A stretch of DNA of 64,000 nt from Ureibacillus endophyticus. Its GTDB lineage: Bacteria; Bacillota; Bacilli; Bacillales_A; Planococcaceae. Made by a program: the position numbers and the translations under genes. The stretch is taken from assembly GCF_003628435.1 (NCBI RefSeq), contig NZ_RBZN01000002.1, positions 62,001 to 126,000 of the forward strand, in the 5' to 3' direction. The notes beneath the pieces were generated by a model, which was not told the DNA's origin, did no database searches, and worked only from the letters and a program-made list of their open reading frames with translations. Positions 49,777 to 60,768 of the stretch are shown here, piece after piece; positions within the stretch are counted from its first letter, which is position 1, and each line of letters begins with the position of its first letter.

Positions 49777-51884
49777 CATCCACATCCTTTAATCCTATTC
49801 AATCACAACAAGCAACACTACAGTCAAATCAACCTCTAACATTAAAGCAAGGACAGGTTTTTCATGGTACAGTAAAAAAACTTTATCCTGATCAGATGGC
49901 TGAAATACAAGTGGGAAGTCATAAATTATATGCTAAGCTAGAAACACCCTTAAAAGCAGGAGATTCGCATTTTTTTCAAGTAACAAACATGAACCCCCAA
50001 GCTGAATTAAAAGTTGTTACAGGGCCAATGCAACAAGCACAAACCACTCAACAATTAAATCAATTGCTTGAATCAATGAATTTGCCGAAAACTGCGGAGA
50101 TGCAAAAAATATTAGCGTATTTTGTAAAAAATCAACTACCAATTAATAAAGAAACTATAGTACAAACAGAAGCTTTTTTAAAAAATATTCCCGACAATGC
50201 AATGAAACAAGAGGCATTGGCAATTATTCAAAAGATGGTTGAAACAAAAATGCCATTCACGAAGGAAATTTTTAATGGATTGTTAAATGGGGCTAAAACA
50301 AGTGGATTTACTGGAGAATTATTAAATTTATCTAAACTATTAAATGATGATTCAACAATTTTACCTCAAATGAAATCAAATATTCTTGCTTCATTACAAA
50401 GGATTGCACAACCTTTTGAAAGTGAATCAAGTGGAATGATTTTATCGAAGGCAGTACAGGAATTAATGGACAAAAATGCAAATCAACAAAGTCGTGTTGA
50501 TGCTCTTAATCTCTTAAAAGAAGCAAATATATTACCCAAAGATGCAAATGTGAATAATTGGTTATCACAATCGTTTCAAAAAATAGTAGCGAATAAAGGT
50601 TTAGAGAATGCACAGTTAAATGAATTAATTCGATCACTATCTACAGCAAAGGTAGAAGAAATACCGAATATTCTTCAACAGATAAAATCTATAGAGGGTA
50701 ACATAAATAATAAACAACAAATTCTTCAATTAATTAACGAATTTGAAAATGTACCGAAGAATGACACTTCAATACAACAGTTTGTTAAACAACTACAAGG
50801 CCAATTAGGAAATTCGACTGCTTTTCTTAAAGGAGTTTCTAGTGACATTGTACACGCGATTGCAAATGCAAACGTAGAAAGTATTCCGAAAATGCTAACT
50901 GATTTAAAAACATGGCTACAAGAACAACCACTATCAGCAAACCATAAAGAGCAACTACATCAATTATTAAATAGATTTGAAGTATTGCCTAAAACACCTC
51001 AAACGATTGAGCTTTTTGTGAAGCAACTGCATGAGCAATTAATAAAAGCATTTTCAGAGAGTATTAATAAGTTTGAACTAAGTGAACCCGGGTATTCTAA
51101 AAATGATAATTTACTCTTCCTGTTAAAACCAGAATCTCAAATGAATGTAAATACTACATTTTCTCACTTACTAAAAACTGCAAATGAATCACAAGAGCCA
51201 TTTATACAACAAATAGTTGCTCAAGTAGATGATGAAATACGTTCTTCAATTGATGGGAAATCAATGGAGCATGCAGTAAAAACGATATTAAAAAGCTTAG
51301 GGTTAAGTTATGAAGCATTATTAAATACTAAATCTCAGAATTTACAAGATCAAATCCATTCATTAAAACCACAGTTGTTATCATTAATTCAAGATTCGGC
51401 AGTTTCTGCAACAGTAAAAGAAGCAGCAGAAGGTATTTTATCAAGGTTGAATGGAATGCAGTTACATTCAGTCGAAAATGGCCATCAACATCAAATTGTG
51501 ATGCATATTCCACTACATTTCTTCGGAAAAAATACAGATGCAACAGTTCAGTGGAATGGTAGAATGGGCAAAGATGGTAAGATTAGTTCGGATTTTGTAA
51601 GAATTTTATTTTATTTAAATATGGAAGCTTTAAAGGAAACAATGGTAGATATGCAGGTTCAAAATCGAATTGTAACTATCAATGTATTTAATGAAGATCC
51701 TTATTTAGAAAACTATGCTGAACATCTTAAAGAAGCGTTGAAAAACGGACTATTAGAAAGAGATTATCATCTTTCTGGTTTATTTTTTAAGCAATTTGAA
51801 AAAGTAGTTCCTCAAAAAGCAGAAATGATAAATAAAGTGAAAGATAATCATAAATCGCAAAGTGGAGTTGATATCCGCATATGA
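49773..51884 (+). CDS. ylqG: YlqG-like protein with FliK-type C-terminal region
   Basis: Function not established. It has 703 aa and is Q/N/K-rich. The N-terminus is a hydrophilic Q/S/T stretch, then an OB-like segment (QVFHGTVKKLYPDQMAEIQVG). The middle (about 100-470) is helical with two similar segments, seen as VPKNDTSIQQFVKQLQGQL (near 328) and LPKTPQTIELFVKQLHEQL (near 405). The C-terminal ~120 residues (QIVMHIPLHF..., MQVQNRIVTINVF) resemble the hook-length-control fold of FliK. It overlaps rnhB and ylqH by 4 bases each. Context with the FlhB-tail-like ylqH suggests a type III export-related pair, but this is inference. Confidence 0.75.
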   Translation: MTSTSFNPIQSQQATLQSNQPLTLKQGQVFHGTVKKLYPDQMAEIQVGSHKLYAKLETPLKAGDSHFFQVTNMNPQAELKVVTGPMQQAQTTQQLNQLLESMNLPKTAEMQKILAYFVKNQLPINKETIVQTEAFLKNIPDNAMKQEALAIIQKMVETKMPFTKEIFNGLLNGAKTSGFTGELLNLSKLLNDDSTILPQMKSNILASLQRIAQPFESESSGMILSKAVQELMDKNANQQSRVDALNLLKEANILPKDANVNNWLSQSFQKIVANKGLENAQLNELIRSLSTAKVEEIPNILQQIKSIEGNINNKQQILQLINEFENVPKNDTSIQQFVKQLQGQLGNSTAFLKGVSSDIVHAIANANVESIPKMLTDLKTWLQEQPLSANHKEQLHQLLNRFEVLPKTPQTIELFVKQLHEQLIKAFSESINKFELSEPGYSKNDNLLFLLKPESQMNVNTTFSHLLKTANESQEPFIQQIVAQVDDEIRSSIDGKSMEHAVKTILKSLGLSYEALLNTKSQNLQDQIHSLKPQLLSLIQDSAVSATVKEAAEGILSRLNGMQLHSVENGHQHQIVMHIPLHFFGKNTDATVQWNGRMGKDGKISSDFVRILFYLNMEALKETMVDMQVQNRIVTINVFNEDPYLENYAEHLKEALKNGLLERDYHLSGLFFKQFEKVVPQKAEMINKVKDNHKSQSGVDIRI

Positions 51885-52174
51885 GCGATAAAAAGTATAT
51901 TCGAAAAGAAGCAATTGCACTATCGTATAATCAAGAAAAATCGAGTAGTCCAAGAGTTGTTGCTAAAGGAAAAGGAAAAATAGCAGACAACATTTTAGAA
52001 CAAGCAACGCTTCATAATGTGCCTATTTATGAAGATAGAAATTTAGTTGAGTTATTGGGAAATTTAGATTTAAATGAGTCAATACCCGAAGAATTATATC
52101 AAGCTGTTGCAGAAGTATTCGCCTTTATTTATAGGTTAGATCGCAGTTACAGTACAGAAAATTCTAAAAAATAG
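51881..52174 (+). CDS. ylqH: FlhB C-terminal-domain-like protein (YlqH)
   Basis: It has 97 aa. It corresponds to the cytosolic tail of FlhB-type export switch proteins downstream of the NPTH autocleavage site: AIALSYNQEKSSSPRVVAKG, then NVPIYEDRNLVELL and IPEELYQAVAEVFAFIYRL. There are no membrane helices and no NPTH. So it resembles a free, pre-cleaved FlhB tail. It overlaps ylqG by 4 bases. Its role is unknown; it might tune flagellar export substrate switching. Confidence 0.85.
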   Translation: MSDKKYIRKEAIALSYNQEKSSSPRVVAKGKGKIADNILEQATLHNVPIYEDRNLVELLGNLDLNESIPEELYQAVAEVFAFIYRLDRSYSTENSKK

Positions 52175-52272
52175 TATTGTATAACAATTAAATAAATAGA
52201 GGTTTTTCTATTAAAACTAGATAAAATTGTCATAATACAATGAAAAAAATGATTTTATAACAATTATAGACT

Positions 52273-52300
52273 TTGTCAGAATATTTGTTTAGAATATAAT
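52273..52300 (+). promoter_or_regulatory. Strong SigA promoter of sucC-sucD
   Basis: TTGTCA (52273-52278) and a perfect TATAAT (52295-52300), 16 bp apart, 45 bases before sucC. No obvious cre site was seen nearby. Confidence 0.75.
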
Positions 52301-52345
52301 GTGTTAATAAAATAATTTCCGAATGCTGATTGGAGGATGTATTTC

Positions 52346-53506
52346 ATGAATATCCATGAATACCAAGGTAAGGAAATCTTAAGAAAGTATGGCGTAGCTG
52401 TACCAAATGGTAGAGTTGCATTTTCACCAGAAGAAGCTGTAAAGGTAGCAAAAGAATTAGGTTCTAATGTTACTGTAGTGAAAGCTCAAATCCACGCAGG
52501 TGGACGCGGTAAAGCTGGTGGTGTGAAAATTGCCAAAAATCTTGAAGAAGTTCGAACTTACGCAAAAGAATTGTTAGGGAAAATACTAGTAACACATCAA
52601 ACAGGTCCAGAAGGTAAAGAAGTAAAACGCCTTTACATAGAAGAAGGATCAGATATTGAAAAAGAATATTATTTAAGTTTCATTCTAGATAGAGCAACAT
52701 CTAGAGTAACATTAATGGGTTCAGAAGAAGGCGGAATGGATATTGAGGAGGTTGCAGAAAAAACTCCTGAAAAAATCTTTAAAGAAGTAATTGACCCAGT
52801 TACAGGACTATTACCATTCCAAGCACGTCGTATGGCTTTTAATATGAATATTCCATCAAAACTAGTAAATAAAGCTGCAAAATTGATGCTAGGTTTATAT
52901 GAAGCATTTATTGATAAAGATGCATCAATTTTAGAAATCAATCCTTTAGTTGTAACGGGTAATGGTGAAGTTATGGCACTTGATGCGAAGTTTAATTTTG
53001 ATTCAAATGCCCTTTATCGTCACAAAGATATTATTGAATTAAGAGACTTTGATGAAGAAGATCCAAAAGAAATTGAAGCATCGAAATACGACTTAAGTTA
53101 TATTTCTTTAGATGGCAATATTGGTTGTATGGTTAATGGTGCTGGTCTTGCAATGGCAACTATGGACACAATTAGTTACTATGGTGGACAACCCGCTAAC
53201 TTCCTAGACGTTGGAGGCGGTGCAACAACTGAAAAAGTAACAGAAGCATTTAAAATCATTTTATCTGATCCACAAGTTAAAGGAATTTTCGTTAACATTT
53301 TCGGTGGAATTATGAAATGTGACGTAATTGCTGAAGGTGTTATTGCAGCAGCGAAACAAGTTGGGTTAGAAGTGCCTCTAGTTGTACGTTTAGAAGGTAC
53401 AAATGTAGAACGTGGTAAAGAATTATTAAATGCATCTGGATTAAATATTGTTGCAGCAGATTCAATGGCAGATGGTGCCGAAAAAATAGTGAAACTTGTA
53501 GGCTAA
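52346..53506 (+). CDS. sucC: Succinyl-CoA synthetase (ADP-forming) beta subunit
   Basis: TCA-cycle enzyme; the beta subunit holds the nucleotide and succinate sites. The ATG at 52346 (386 aa) follows GGAGG at 52332; an in-frame ATG at 52337 is too close to that site. [17 protein letters not shown] and the ATP-grasp segments [12 protein letters not shown] and EINPLVV are diagnostic. sucD follows after 19 bases. Confidence 0.97.
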   Translation: MNIHEYQGKEILRKYGVAVPNGRVAFSPEEAVKVAKELGSNVTVVKAQIHAGGRGKAGGVKIAKNLEEVRTYAKELLGKILVTHQTGPEGKEVKRLYIEEGSDIEKEYYLSFILDRATSRVTLMGSEEGGMDIEEVAEKTPEKIFKEVIDPVTGLLPFQARRMAFNMNIPSKLVNKAAKLMLGLYEAFIDKDASILEINPLVVTGNGEVMALDAKFNFDSNALYRHKDIIELRDFDEEDPKEIEASKYDLSYISLDGNIGCMVNGAGLAMATMDTISYYGGQPANFLDVGGGATTEKVTEAFKIILSDPQVKGIFVNIFGGIMKCDVIAEGVIAAAKQVGLEVPLVVRLEGTNVERGKELLNASGLNIVAADSMADGAEKIVKLVG

Positions 53507-53525
53507 GGAAGGCGGAGGACATTTC

Positions 53526-54428
53526 ATGAGTGTTTATATTAATGCAGATACAAAGGTAATTGTACAGGGTATTACAGGTGAAACAGCCCTTTTCCATACA
53601 AAACAAATGCTAGAATACGGTACAAAAATTGTTGCTGGCGTAACACCTGGTAAAGGTGGACAAGTGATTGAAGGTGTACCGGTCTTTAATACAGTGCAAG
53701 AAGCAGTGCAAGAAACAGGAGCAAATGTTTCTGTTATCTATGTTCCAGCTCCATTTGCAGCAGATGCGATTATTGAAGCAGTAGACGCTGAACTAGATCT
53801 TACAATTTGTATTACTGAGCATATTCCGGTTTTAGATATGGTAAAAGTAAAACGTTATATGGAAGGTAAGAAAACACGATTAGTTGGTCCTAACTGTCCA
53901 GGAGTAATTACTGCTGATGAATGTAAAATCGGTATCATGCCTGGTTATATCCATAAAAAAGGGCATGTTGGAGTAGTGTCACGCTCTGGAACGCTTACTT
54001 ATGAAGCAGTCCATCAATTAACACAAGCTGGTATCGGACAATCTACTGCAGTAGGGATTGGTGGAGACCCTGTAAACGGTACAAACTTTATCGATGTATT
54101 AAAAGAATTTAATAATGACCCAGAAACTTATGCAGTAGTAATGATTGGGGAAATTGGTGGTACAGCTGAAGAAGAAGCAGCAGAATGGATTAAAGCAAAT
54201 ATGACAAAACCTGTCGTAGGCTTTATCGGTGGACAAACAGCACCTCCTGGAAAACGAATGGGACATGCTGGAGCGATTATTTCTGGTGGTAAAGGTACTG
54301 CTAAAGAAAAAATTAAAGCAATGAATGAAGCAGGAATTGAAGTTGCTGAAACACCTTCAGTTATTGGTGAAACATTAATTAAAGTTATAAAAGAAAAAGG
54401 TCTATACGAAAAATGTAAGACACATTAA
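53526..54428 (+). CDS. sucD: Succinyl-CoA synthetase (ADP-forming) alpha subunit
   Basis: Alpha subunit with the CoA-binding Rossmann domain and the phosphohistidine. It has 300 aa. [15 protein letters not shown] near the N-terminus, GPNCPGVIT and the catalytic [10 protein letters not shown] (His near 246) are present. AAGGCGGAGG precedes the ATG. A strong terminator follows. Confidence 0.97.
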   Translation: MSVYINADTKVIVQGITGETALFHTKQMLEYGTKIVAGVTPGKGGQVIEGVPVFNTVQEAVQETGANVSVIYVPAPFAADAIIEAVDAELDLTICITEHIPVLDMVKVKRYMEGKKTRLVGPNCPGVITADECKIGIMPGYIHKKGHVGVVSRSGTLTYEAVHQLTQAGIGQSTAVGIGGDPVNGTNFIDVLKEFNNDPETYAVVMIGEIGGTAEEEAAEWIKANMTKPVVGFIGGQTAPPGKRMGHAGAIISGGKGTAKEKIKAMNEAGIEVAETPSVIGETLIKVIKEKGLYEKCKTH

Positions 54429-54435
54429 AATAAAG

Positions 54436-54466
54436 GTGTGACGCTTCTTTGCGTTACACTTTTTTT
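54436..54466 (+). terminator. Terminator of sucCD
   Basis: GTGTGACGC (54436-54444) pairs with GCGTTACAC (54451-54459) with one G-T pair, then TTTTTTTA. Confidence 0.92.
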
Positions 54467-54525
54467 ATTCAATGCGGTCACGTCTCGTTTTACATTTCTT
54501 CTATAAAATATGAGGGGTGATGAAG

Positions 54526-55410
54526 TTGGATTATTTAAAAGAAATACTTACTCTCCATTACGTTTATCCTCTCACTTTTAAAAAATTCCAAAAACTACAA
54601 CAGCATATTGGTTCTATCAATAATTTAATCAATGTATCATCGACAAAATTGTCCAGTAGTCTATCAATTTCAACAAAAAATGCAGAAAAAATTTTATTTC
54701 AATATAAAAGAATCCTAAATACGAATTTGATAGAGGCATATAATTCTGCTAATATACATGCAATTCCTTTTTATCATGAATATTATCCCAAACAATTAAA
54801 AGAATTAATTGATCCCCCGACGGTTTTATATGCAAAAGGGGATATTTCGTTATTAACTAGACCTTTGAAAATAGCTGTTATTGGTTCTAGGAAGGCTACC
54901 GACTATTCTAAAATTGCAATGGATTATATCATTCCGGCTCTTGTAGATAATGATGCAATAATTGTTAGTGGATTAGCAAAAGGTGCGGACAGTTTTGCTC
55001 ATCATGCAACGCTAAAATATGGTGGTAGAACGATTGCTATATTAGGACACGGCTTTTTTCATATTTACCCTAAAGAAAATCAACGTCTTGCTGAAGAAAT
55101 TGCAAGAAATCATTTGTTGTTAACAGAATATCCACCCTATGTTGGTGTTCAAAAATGGCATTTTCCTAACAGAAATCGTATTATTAGCGGTATTAGTAGT
55201 GCTATCGTGGTAACGGAAGCTTCTTTAAAAAGTGGAACACTAATCACAACTGAACATGCATTAGAACATGGAAAAGATGTTTTTGTAGTTCCTGGTCCAA
55301 TTCATTCAGAACTTTCAAAGGGAACCAATAGTCTATTAAAAGAAGGTGCAATCCCTATTTGGGTTGGTCATCAAATTCTTGATGAATTAAATTTATTTTT
55401 ACGCGGATAA
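54526..55410 (+). CDS. dprA: DNA processing protein DprA (Smf)
   Basis: Binds incoming single-stranded DNA and loads RecA during natural transformation. The TTG at 54526 (294 aa) best fits the ribosome site GAGGGGTGAT; in-frame GTG 54517 and ATG 54520 fall inside or too near it. An N-terminal helical (SAM-like) region of ~100 residues precedes the Rossmann core: VIGSRKATDYS, VSGLAKGADSFAHHAT, FPNRNRIISG, SGTLITTEHAL. The extra C-terminal winged-helix domain found in some DprA proteins is missing. Near sucCD and topA, as in other Bacillales. Confidence 0.93.
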   Translation: MDYLKEILTLHYVYPLTFKKFQKLQQHIGSINNLINVSSTKLSSSLSISTKNAEKILFQYKRILNTNLIEAYNSANIHAIPFYHEYYPKQLKELIDPPTVLYAKGDISLLTRPLKIAVIGSRKATDYSKIAMDYIIPALVDNDAIIVSGLAKGADSFAHHATLKYGGRTIAILGHGFFHIYPKENQRLAEEIARNHLLLTEYPPYVGVQKWHFPNRNRIISGISSAIVVTEASLKSGTLITTEHALEHGKDVFVVPGPIHSELSKGTNSLLKEGAIPIWVGHQILDELNLFLRG

Positions 55411-55560
55411 AATAATAAAACATTGATTTAGTTAGAAGAAATTCGAAACAGTTTAGCTTAGATTAAGGGAAAAATCGTATTTTTCTAAGGTAAATATTGA
55501 AAAAAAGTTGCATTATCCTAAAAACTGTTATACATTTTGCAACAGGTATTTATTTTACTA

Positions 55561-55590
55561 TTGAAGAGAATTTAATTTATTAAATATAAT
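55561..55590 (+). promoter_or_regulatory. Candidate promoter of topA-trmFO
   Basis: TTGAAG (55561-55566) and TATAAT (55585-55590), 18 bp apart. A GTTGCA/TGCAAC inverted pair spans 55507-55543 upstream. Confidence 0.45.
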
Positions 55591-55618
55591 AATTTACCTC
55601 TACAAGGGGGAAGTATAG

Positions 55619-57697
55619 ATGGCAGATTACTTAGTGATTGTAGAATCACCAGCAAAAGCAAAAACAATTGAAAGATATCTAGGAAAAAAATATAAAGTAA
55701 AAGCTTCGATTGGTCACGTACGAGATTTACCTCGTAGCCAAACAGGGATTGATACAGAAAACAATTACCAACCAAAGTATATTACGATTCGTGGAAAAGG
55801 CCCTGTTTTACAAGAATTAAAAACAGCTGCAAAAAAGGCGAAAAAAGTTTATCTCGCAGCCGACCCCGATCGCGAAGGAGAAGCAATTGCTTGGCATTTA
55901 GCGACTGCATTAAATATTGATATCAATTCAGAATGTCGTGTTGTATTTAATGAAATTACTAAAGATGCGATACTAGATTCTTTTAAAAATCCTCGTCCAA
56001 TTAATATGAATTTAGTAGATGCCCAACAAGCACGTAGAATTTTAGATAGACTTGTTGGTTATAATATTAGTCCGATATTATGGAAAAAAGTAAAAAAAGG
56101 ATTGTCAGCAGGGCGTGTACAATCAGTTGCACTACGTTTAATTATCGATCGTGAGGAAGAAATAAAAAATTTCGTTCCTGAAGAATATTGGACGATTAAA
56201 GGATTATTCGAAAAGGGAAAAAAACAATTTGATACACTGTTCTATGGTGTAGGGAAAGAAAAATTAAAACTTTCAAATGAAGAACAGGTAAAATCCATTT
56301 TAAGTGACATTAAAGGGGATGAATTTGTTGTTACAAATGTCGTGAAAAAAGAAAGAAAACGTAATGCAGCTCCTGCATTTACAACTTCATCCCTACAACA
56401 GGAAGCAGCAAGAAAATTAAATTTCCGTGCGAAAAAAACAATGATGTTAGCCCAACAATTATACGAAGGTATTGATATTGGGAAAAAAGAAGGTACAGTT
56501 GGGTTAATTACCTATATGCGAACAGACTCAACTCGTATTTCTGAAACTGCAAAAGCAGAAGCAGTTGACTATATAAATAATAAATATGGTAAAGAATATT
56601 TAGTTAGCGAAGAGAAGAAAACCAAAAAGTCAACAAATGCACAAGATGCCCACGAGGCGATTCGTCCAACGAGTGTTATGCGTACTCCAGATGAGTTAAA
56701 AGAAGTTTTGAGTCGAGACCAACTTCGCTTATATCGCCTAATTTGGGAACGTTTTATTGCAAGTCAGATGGCCCCAGCTATTTTAGATACTGTAACAGTC
56801 GATTTAAATAATGGGGAAGTACAATTCCGTGCAAATGGCTCCCATGTAAAATTTCCTGGTTTCATGAAATTATATATTGAAGGTACTGATGATCAAACGG
56901 AAGAAACGACAAAACTACTCCCAGAAATGGAAGTTGGGGATATTGTTAAATCAGTTGAAATTGAACCGAATCAGCATTTTACACAACCACCTCCACGCTA
57001 TACGGAAGCACGTTTAGTAAAAGAGTTGGAAGAATTAGGGATTGGTCGACCATCTACTTATGCACCAACACTTGATGTTATCCAAAAACGAGGCTATGTA
57101 CAATTGGATACAAAAAGGTTTGTGCCTACTGAGTTAGGGGAAATTGTGCACCAGTTTATGATGGAGTTTTTCCCTGAAATTATTAATATTGAATTCACAG
57201 CAAAGATGGAACAAGATTTGGATAAAATCGAAGAAGCTCAAATTAACTGGGTGAAGATTATCGATGAGTTTTATAAGGACTTTGAAAAACATGTAAAACA
57301 TGCTGATGAAGTAATGGAAAAAATAGAAATAAAAGACGAGCCAGCTGGTGAGGATTGTGAAAAATGTGGTTCACCAATGGTATATAAGCTGGGTAGATAT
57401 GGTAAATTTATGGCGTGTTCCAATTTTCCAGATTGTCGCAATACAAAAGCTATTATGAAACTAATTGGTGTAAAATGTCCAAGTTGTGAAACTGGTGAAA
57501 TAGTAGAACGGAAAAGTAAAACAAAACGAACATTTTATGGTTGTAATACTTACCCAGAGTGTGATTTTGTATCTTGGGATAAGCCGATTAGTAGACCTTG
57601 TCCGAAATGTAATGCATTATTAATAGAGAAGAAAATTAAAAAAGGTGTTCAAATTCAATGTACAAAATGTGACTATGAGGAAGCACCAACACAATGA
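55619..57697 (+). CDS. topA: DNA topoisomerase I
   Basis: Type IA enzyme that relaxes negative supercoils. It has 692 aa. An N-terminal Toprim domain ([23 protein letters not shown]) is followed by the catalytic tyrosine in [13 protein letters not shown] (near residue 298). The C-terminus has three zinc-ribbon repeats: CEKCGSP..C..C, CPSCETG..C..C and CPKCNAL..C..C. AAGGGGGAAG precedes the ATG. Confidence 0.97.
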   Translation: MADYLVIVESPAKAKTIERYLGKKYKVKASIGHVRDLPRSQTGIDTENNYQPKYITIRGKGPVLQELKTAAKKAKKVYLAADPDREGEAIAWHLATALNIDINSECRVVFNEITKDAILDSFKNPRPINMNLVDAQQARRILDRLVGYNISPILWKKVKKGLSAGRVQSVALRLIIDREEEIKNFVPEEYWTIKGLFEKGKKQFDTLFYGVGKEKLKLSNEEQVKSILSDIKGDEFVVTNVVKKERKRNAAPAFTTSSLQQEAARKLNFRAKKTMMLAQQLYEGIDIGKKEGTVGLITYMRTDSTRISETAKAEAVDYINNKYGKEYLVSEEKKTKKSTNAQDAHEAIRPTSVMRTPDELKEVLSRDQLRLYRLIWERFIASQMAPAILDTVTVDLNNGEVQFRANGSHVKFPGFMKLYIEGTDDQTEETTKLLPEMEVGDIVKSVEIEPNQHFTQPPPRYTEARLVKELEELGIGRPSTYAPTLDVIQKRGYVQLDTKRFVPTELGEIVHQFMMEFFPEIINIEFTAKMEQDLDKIEEAQINWVKIIDEFYKDFEKHVKHADEVMEKIEIKDEPAGEDCEKCGSPMVYKLGRYGKFMACSNFPDCRNTKAIMKLIGVKCPSCETGEIVERKSKTKRTFYGCNTYPECDFVSWDKPISRPCPKCNALLIEKKIKKGVQIQCTKCDYEEAPTQ

Positions 57698-57719
57698 TTT
57701 AGAAAGATGGTATTGATAA

Positions 57720-59033
57720 ATGGCAGAACAAATTGTTAATGTAATTGGTGCAGGACTTGCGGGTAGTGAAGCTGCTTGGCAAATTGCGAAACGAGGCGTA
57801 AAGGTAAGGCTTTATGAAATGCGTCCAGTAAAACAAACACCTGCACATCATACAGATAAATTTGCTGAGTTAGTATGTTCTAATTCATTACGAGCAAATT
57901 CTTTAACTAATGCAGTCGGTGTTATTAAAGAAGAGATGCGTATTTTAGATTCAGTAATAATTAAAGCAGCTGACAATGCATCAGTTCCTGCTGGTGGTGC
58001 ACTTGCAGTAGATCGTCATGAATTTGCAGGTTATGTTACGGAAACTGTAAAGAACCATCCGCTTGTTGAAGTTATTAATGAGGAAGTAACAGAAATTCCT
58101 GAAGGGATTACTGTCATTGCAACAGGGCCACTGACTTCTCCAGCATTAGCAGATAAAATTAAAAATCTGACAGGTCAAGAATATTTATATTTCTATGATG
58201 CTGCGGCTCCAATCGTTGAAAAAGACAGTATTAATATGGATAAAGTTTATTTAAAATCTCGTTATGATAAAGGAGAAGCTGCATATTTAAACTGTCCGAT
58301 GACAAAAGAAGAATTTGATGCATTCCGTGAAGCATTAATCACTGCAGAATGTGCACCTTTAAAAGAATTTGAAAAAGAGAAGTATTTTGAAGGATGTATG
58401 CCAATTGAAGTGATGGCATCGCGCGGCGAAAAGACAATGTTGTTTGGACCGATGAAGCCGGTTGGATTAGAAGATCCAAAAACTGGTAAGCGTCCATATG
58501 CTGTAGTTCAATTGCGCCAAGACGATGCAGCTGGTACACTATATAATATTGTAGGCTTCCAAACTCATTTAAAATGGGGAGAGCAAAAACGTGTATTTTC
58601 GATGATTCCAGGTCTTGAAAATGTAGAAATTGTGCGATATGGTGTTATGCATCGTAACACATTTATTAATTCACCTACTGTATTAACTAAAACATATCAA
58701 TTAAGAGCAAATTCAAATATTTTCTTTGCAGGACAAATGACTGGTGTTGAAGGATATGTAGAATCTGCTGGAAGTGGATTGATTGCTGGTGTTAATGCTG
58801 CAAGGTTAGCTTTAGGACAAGAACCGATTGAGTTTCCGGTTGAGACAGCACTTGGCAGTATGGCACGTTATATTACAGAGGCTGATTCGAAAAACTTCCA
58901 ACCGATGAATGTGAATTTTGGTATTTTCCCAGAACTAGGTGAAAGAATTAGATCTAAGCAAGAACGTGCAGAGCGCCATGCTGAACGTGCTTTAACAACA
59001 ATTCGAAATTTTGTGAATACTCGTGCAATTTAA
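57720..59033 (+). CDS. trmFO: Methylenetetrahydrofolate-tRNA-(uracil54-C5)-methyltransferase TrmFO
   Basis: FAD/folate enzyme that forms m5U54 in tRNA T-loops. It has 437 aa. The FAD-binding [12 protein letters not shown] near the N-terminus, LCSNSLRAN-like [10 protein letters not shown], a conserved cysteine in YLNCPM and [17 protein letters not shown] are present. The ribosome site is weak. A strong terminator follows. It was long misnamed Gid. The order topA-trmFO-xerC is conserved. Confidence 0.96.
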   Translation: MAEQIVNVIGAGLAGSEAAWQIAKRGVKVRLYEMRPVKQTPAHHTDKFAELVCSNSLRANSLTNAVGVIKEEMRILDSVIIKAADNASVPAGGALAVDRHEFAGYVTETVKNHPLVEVINEEVTEIPEGITVIATGPLTSPALADKIKNLTGQEYLYFYDAAAPIVEKDSINMDKVYLKSRYDKGEAAYLNCPMTKEEFDAFREALITAECAPLKEFEKEKYFEGCMPIEVMASRGEKTMLFGPMKPVGLEDPKTGKRPYAVVQLRQDDAAGTLYNIVGFQTHLKWGEQKRVFSMIPGLENVEIVRYGVMHRNTFINSPTVLTKTYQLRANSNIFFAGQMTGVEGYVESAGSGLIAGVNAARLALGQEPIEFPVETALGSMARYITEADSKNFQPMNVNFGIFPELGERIRSKQERAERHAERALTTIRNFVNTRAI

Positions 59034-59040
59034 TTGATTA

Positions 59041-59076
59041 AGCCCTCATAAATTGTTATAATTTATGAGGCTTTTT
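59041..59076 (+). terminator. Terminator of topA-trmFO
   Basis: AGCC-TCATAAATT (one bulged C) pairs with AATTTATGAGGCT around GTTAT, then TTTTC. The remaining DNA to 59305 is AT-rich; I can place no confident promoter for xerC there. Confidence 0.88.
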
Positions 59077-59305
59077 CTTTGTTATTTAACCTAAATCGAA
59101 AGTAGATAATAATCTATTTTTTTAGTCACGAAATTGTTAATTATATACCCAATAATGACAAAAAATACGACTAAATGCTTGCGATATTTTTAAAATAGGA
59201 TTAGTGTCGATATGGATGTTTTTTAATTGGTTAAGCAACAAGTAAATGCATTACAGACAAACTTCAAATTACAAGTAGTACATGGGGCATAGGAGGTGTA
59301 TTACG

Positions 59306-60205
59306 TTGCAAGTTGAATCGAAAATTGTTCTTGATCAATTTATTCGTTATATACAACTAGAAAGAAACTTCTCTGTCCATACTGTTCGGGAATATGAATA
59401 TGATATAACAGAATTTCTGTCATTTTTAGTTTCAGAAGGGATAACAGATTTAAAAGAAGTTGAATATCTCCATGCTAGAAACTATGTCACCAAATTATAT
59501 GATAATAAATTGGCTAGAACATCTATCTCCAGAAAAATTTCATCAATAAGGTCATTTTTCAGATTTTTGAATCGAGAATTTAATATCAATGATGCAGCAT
59601 TTCGATCTCTTTACCATCCGAAAAAAGAGAAACGCCTTCCGCATTTCTTTTACGAAGAAGAGCTTTCGCAGCTATTTGAAAAAAATTTGGGAGAAGATTC
59701 TAAATCTATTCGTAATATAGCTTTACTAGAATTACTGTATGCCACTGGAATACGTGTTAGTGAATGTACATCCATTGAGCTGGAGGATATTGATTTTCAA
59801 TATTCTATTATTCGAGTAATGGGTAAAGGTCGAAAAGAAAGAATTATTCCATTTGGACAATTTGCCCATGAAGCATTACTAAAATATATTGAAGATGTTC
59901 GTCCTAAATTGATAAAAAATAACAGTCATCGCAAATTATTTGTTAATATGCGTGGGGGAGAGCTAACTTCGCGTGGTGTAAGTTATATTTTAGAAGAAAT
60001 GATAAATAAAGCTGCGATGAATACAAAAATTTATCCTCATATGTTAAGGCATACATTTGCAACACACCTATTAAACAATGGAGCAGATATTCGAACTGTT
60101 CAAGAATTATTAGGGCATGCGAGTCTATCTTCTACACAAAAGTACACACATGTTACGAAAGAACACCTTCGAAGTACTTATATCAATGCGCATCCTAGGG
60201 CTTAA
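59306..60205 (+). CDS. xerC: Tyrosine recombinase XerC (CodV)
   Basis: Resolves chromosome dimers at dif together with a second Xer protein. The TTG at 59306 (299 aa) follows the perfect AGGAGGTG at 59291; the in-frame ATG at 59282 lies before that site. The N-terminal SAM-like core-binding domain precedes the catalytic domain: Arg in ATGIRVSE (near 150), Lys in GKGRKER, H245 and R248 in HMLRH, H271 in GHASL and nucleophile Y280. It leads the codV-codW-codX-codY type operon. Confidence 0.95.
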   Translation: MQVESKIVLDQFIRYIQLERNFSVHTVREYEYDITEFLSFLVSEGITDLKEVEYLHARNYVTKLYDNKLARTSISRKISSIRSFFRFLNREFNINDAAFRSLYHPKKEKRLPHFFYEEELSQLFEKNLGEDSKSIRNIALLELLYATGIRVSECTSIELEDIDFQYSIIRVMGKGRKERIIPFGQFAHEALLKYIEDVRPKLIKNNSHRKLFVNMRGGELTSRGVSYILEEMINKAAMNTKIYPHMLRHTFATHLLNNGADIRTVQELLGHASLSSTQKYTHVTKEHLRSTYINAHPRA

Positions 60206-60222
60206 TTTGAGGAGGGAAATTA

Positions 60223-60768
60223 ATGGAACAATTTCATGCAACGACCATCTTTGCAATTCATCATAATGGGAAATGTGCTATGGCTGGAGATGGTCAAGTT
60301 ACACTCGGAAACTCTGTGGTGATGAAGCATACGGCAAGAAAAGTAAGACGTTTGTTTAACGGGAAAGTATTAGCAGGATTTGCTGGTTCAGTAGCTGATG
60401 CATTTACGTTATTTGAAATGTTTGAATCGAAATTGAATGAGTTTGGTGGGAATTTACAAAGAGCTGCTGTAGAGGTTGCGAAACAGTGGCGCGGTGATAA
60501 GATGTTGCGACAACTTGAAGCACTATTGCTAGTAATGGATCAATCGACTCTATTATTAGTATCCGGTACAGGGGAAGTAATTGAGCCGGACGATGGTATA
60601 TTAGCAATTGGATCTGGCGGTAACTATGCATTAGCTGCTGGTCGTGCATTAAAACAACATTCTAGTCAACTATCTGCTAGTGAGATTGCAAAAGCAGCAT
60701 TAACGATTGCAGCAGATATTTGTGTGTATACAAACCATAATATTATCGTGGAGGCGCTTGAAGAATGA
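60223..60768 (+). CDS. hslV: ATP-dependent protease subunit HslV (ClpQ/CodW)
   Basis: Proteasome-like peptidase that works with HslU. It has 181 aa and starts [17 protein letters not shown]. In most HslV the mature chain begins TTI, which here follows a 6-residue leader, so T7 aligns with the catalytic Thr1. B. subtilis CodW is described as using an N-terminal serine next to Met; position 2 here is Glu. The GDGQVTLGN and [14 protein letters not shown] motifs are intact. AGGAGGG precedes the ATG. It overlaps hslU by 4 bases. Confidence 0.95.
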   Translation: MEQFHATTIFAIHHNGKCAMAGDGQVTLGNSVVMKHTARKVRRLFNGKVLAGFAGSVADAFTLFEMFESKLNEFGGNLQRAAVEVAKQWRGDKMLRQLEALLLVMDQSTLLLVSGTGEVIEPDDGILAIGSGGNYALAAGRALKQHSSQLSASEIAKAALTIAADICVYTNHNIIVEALEE

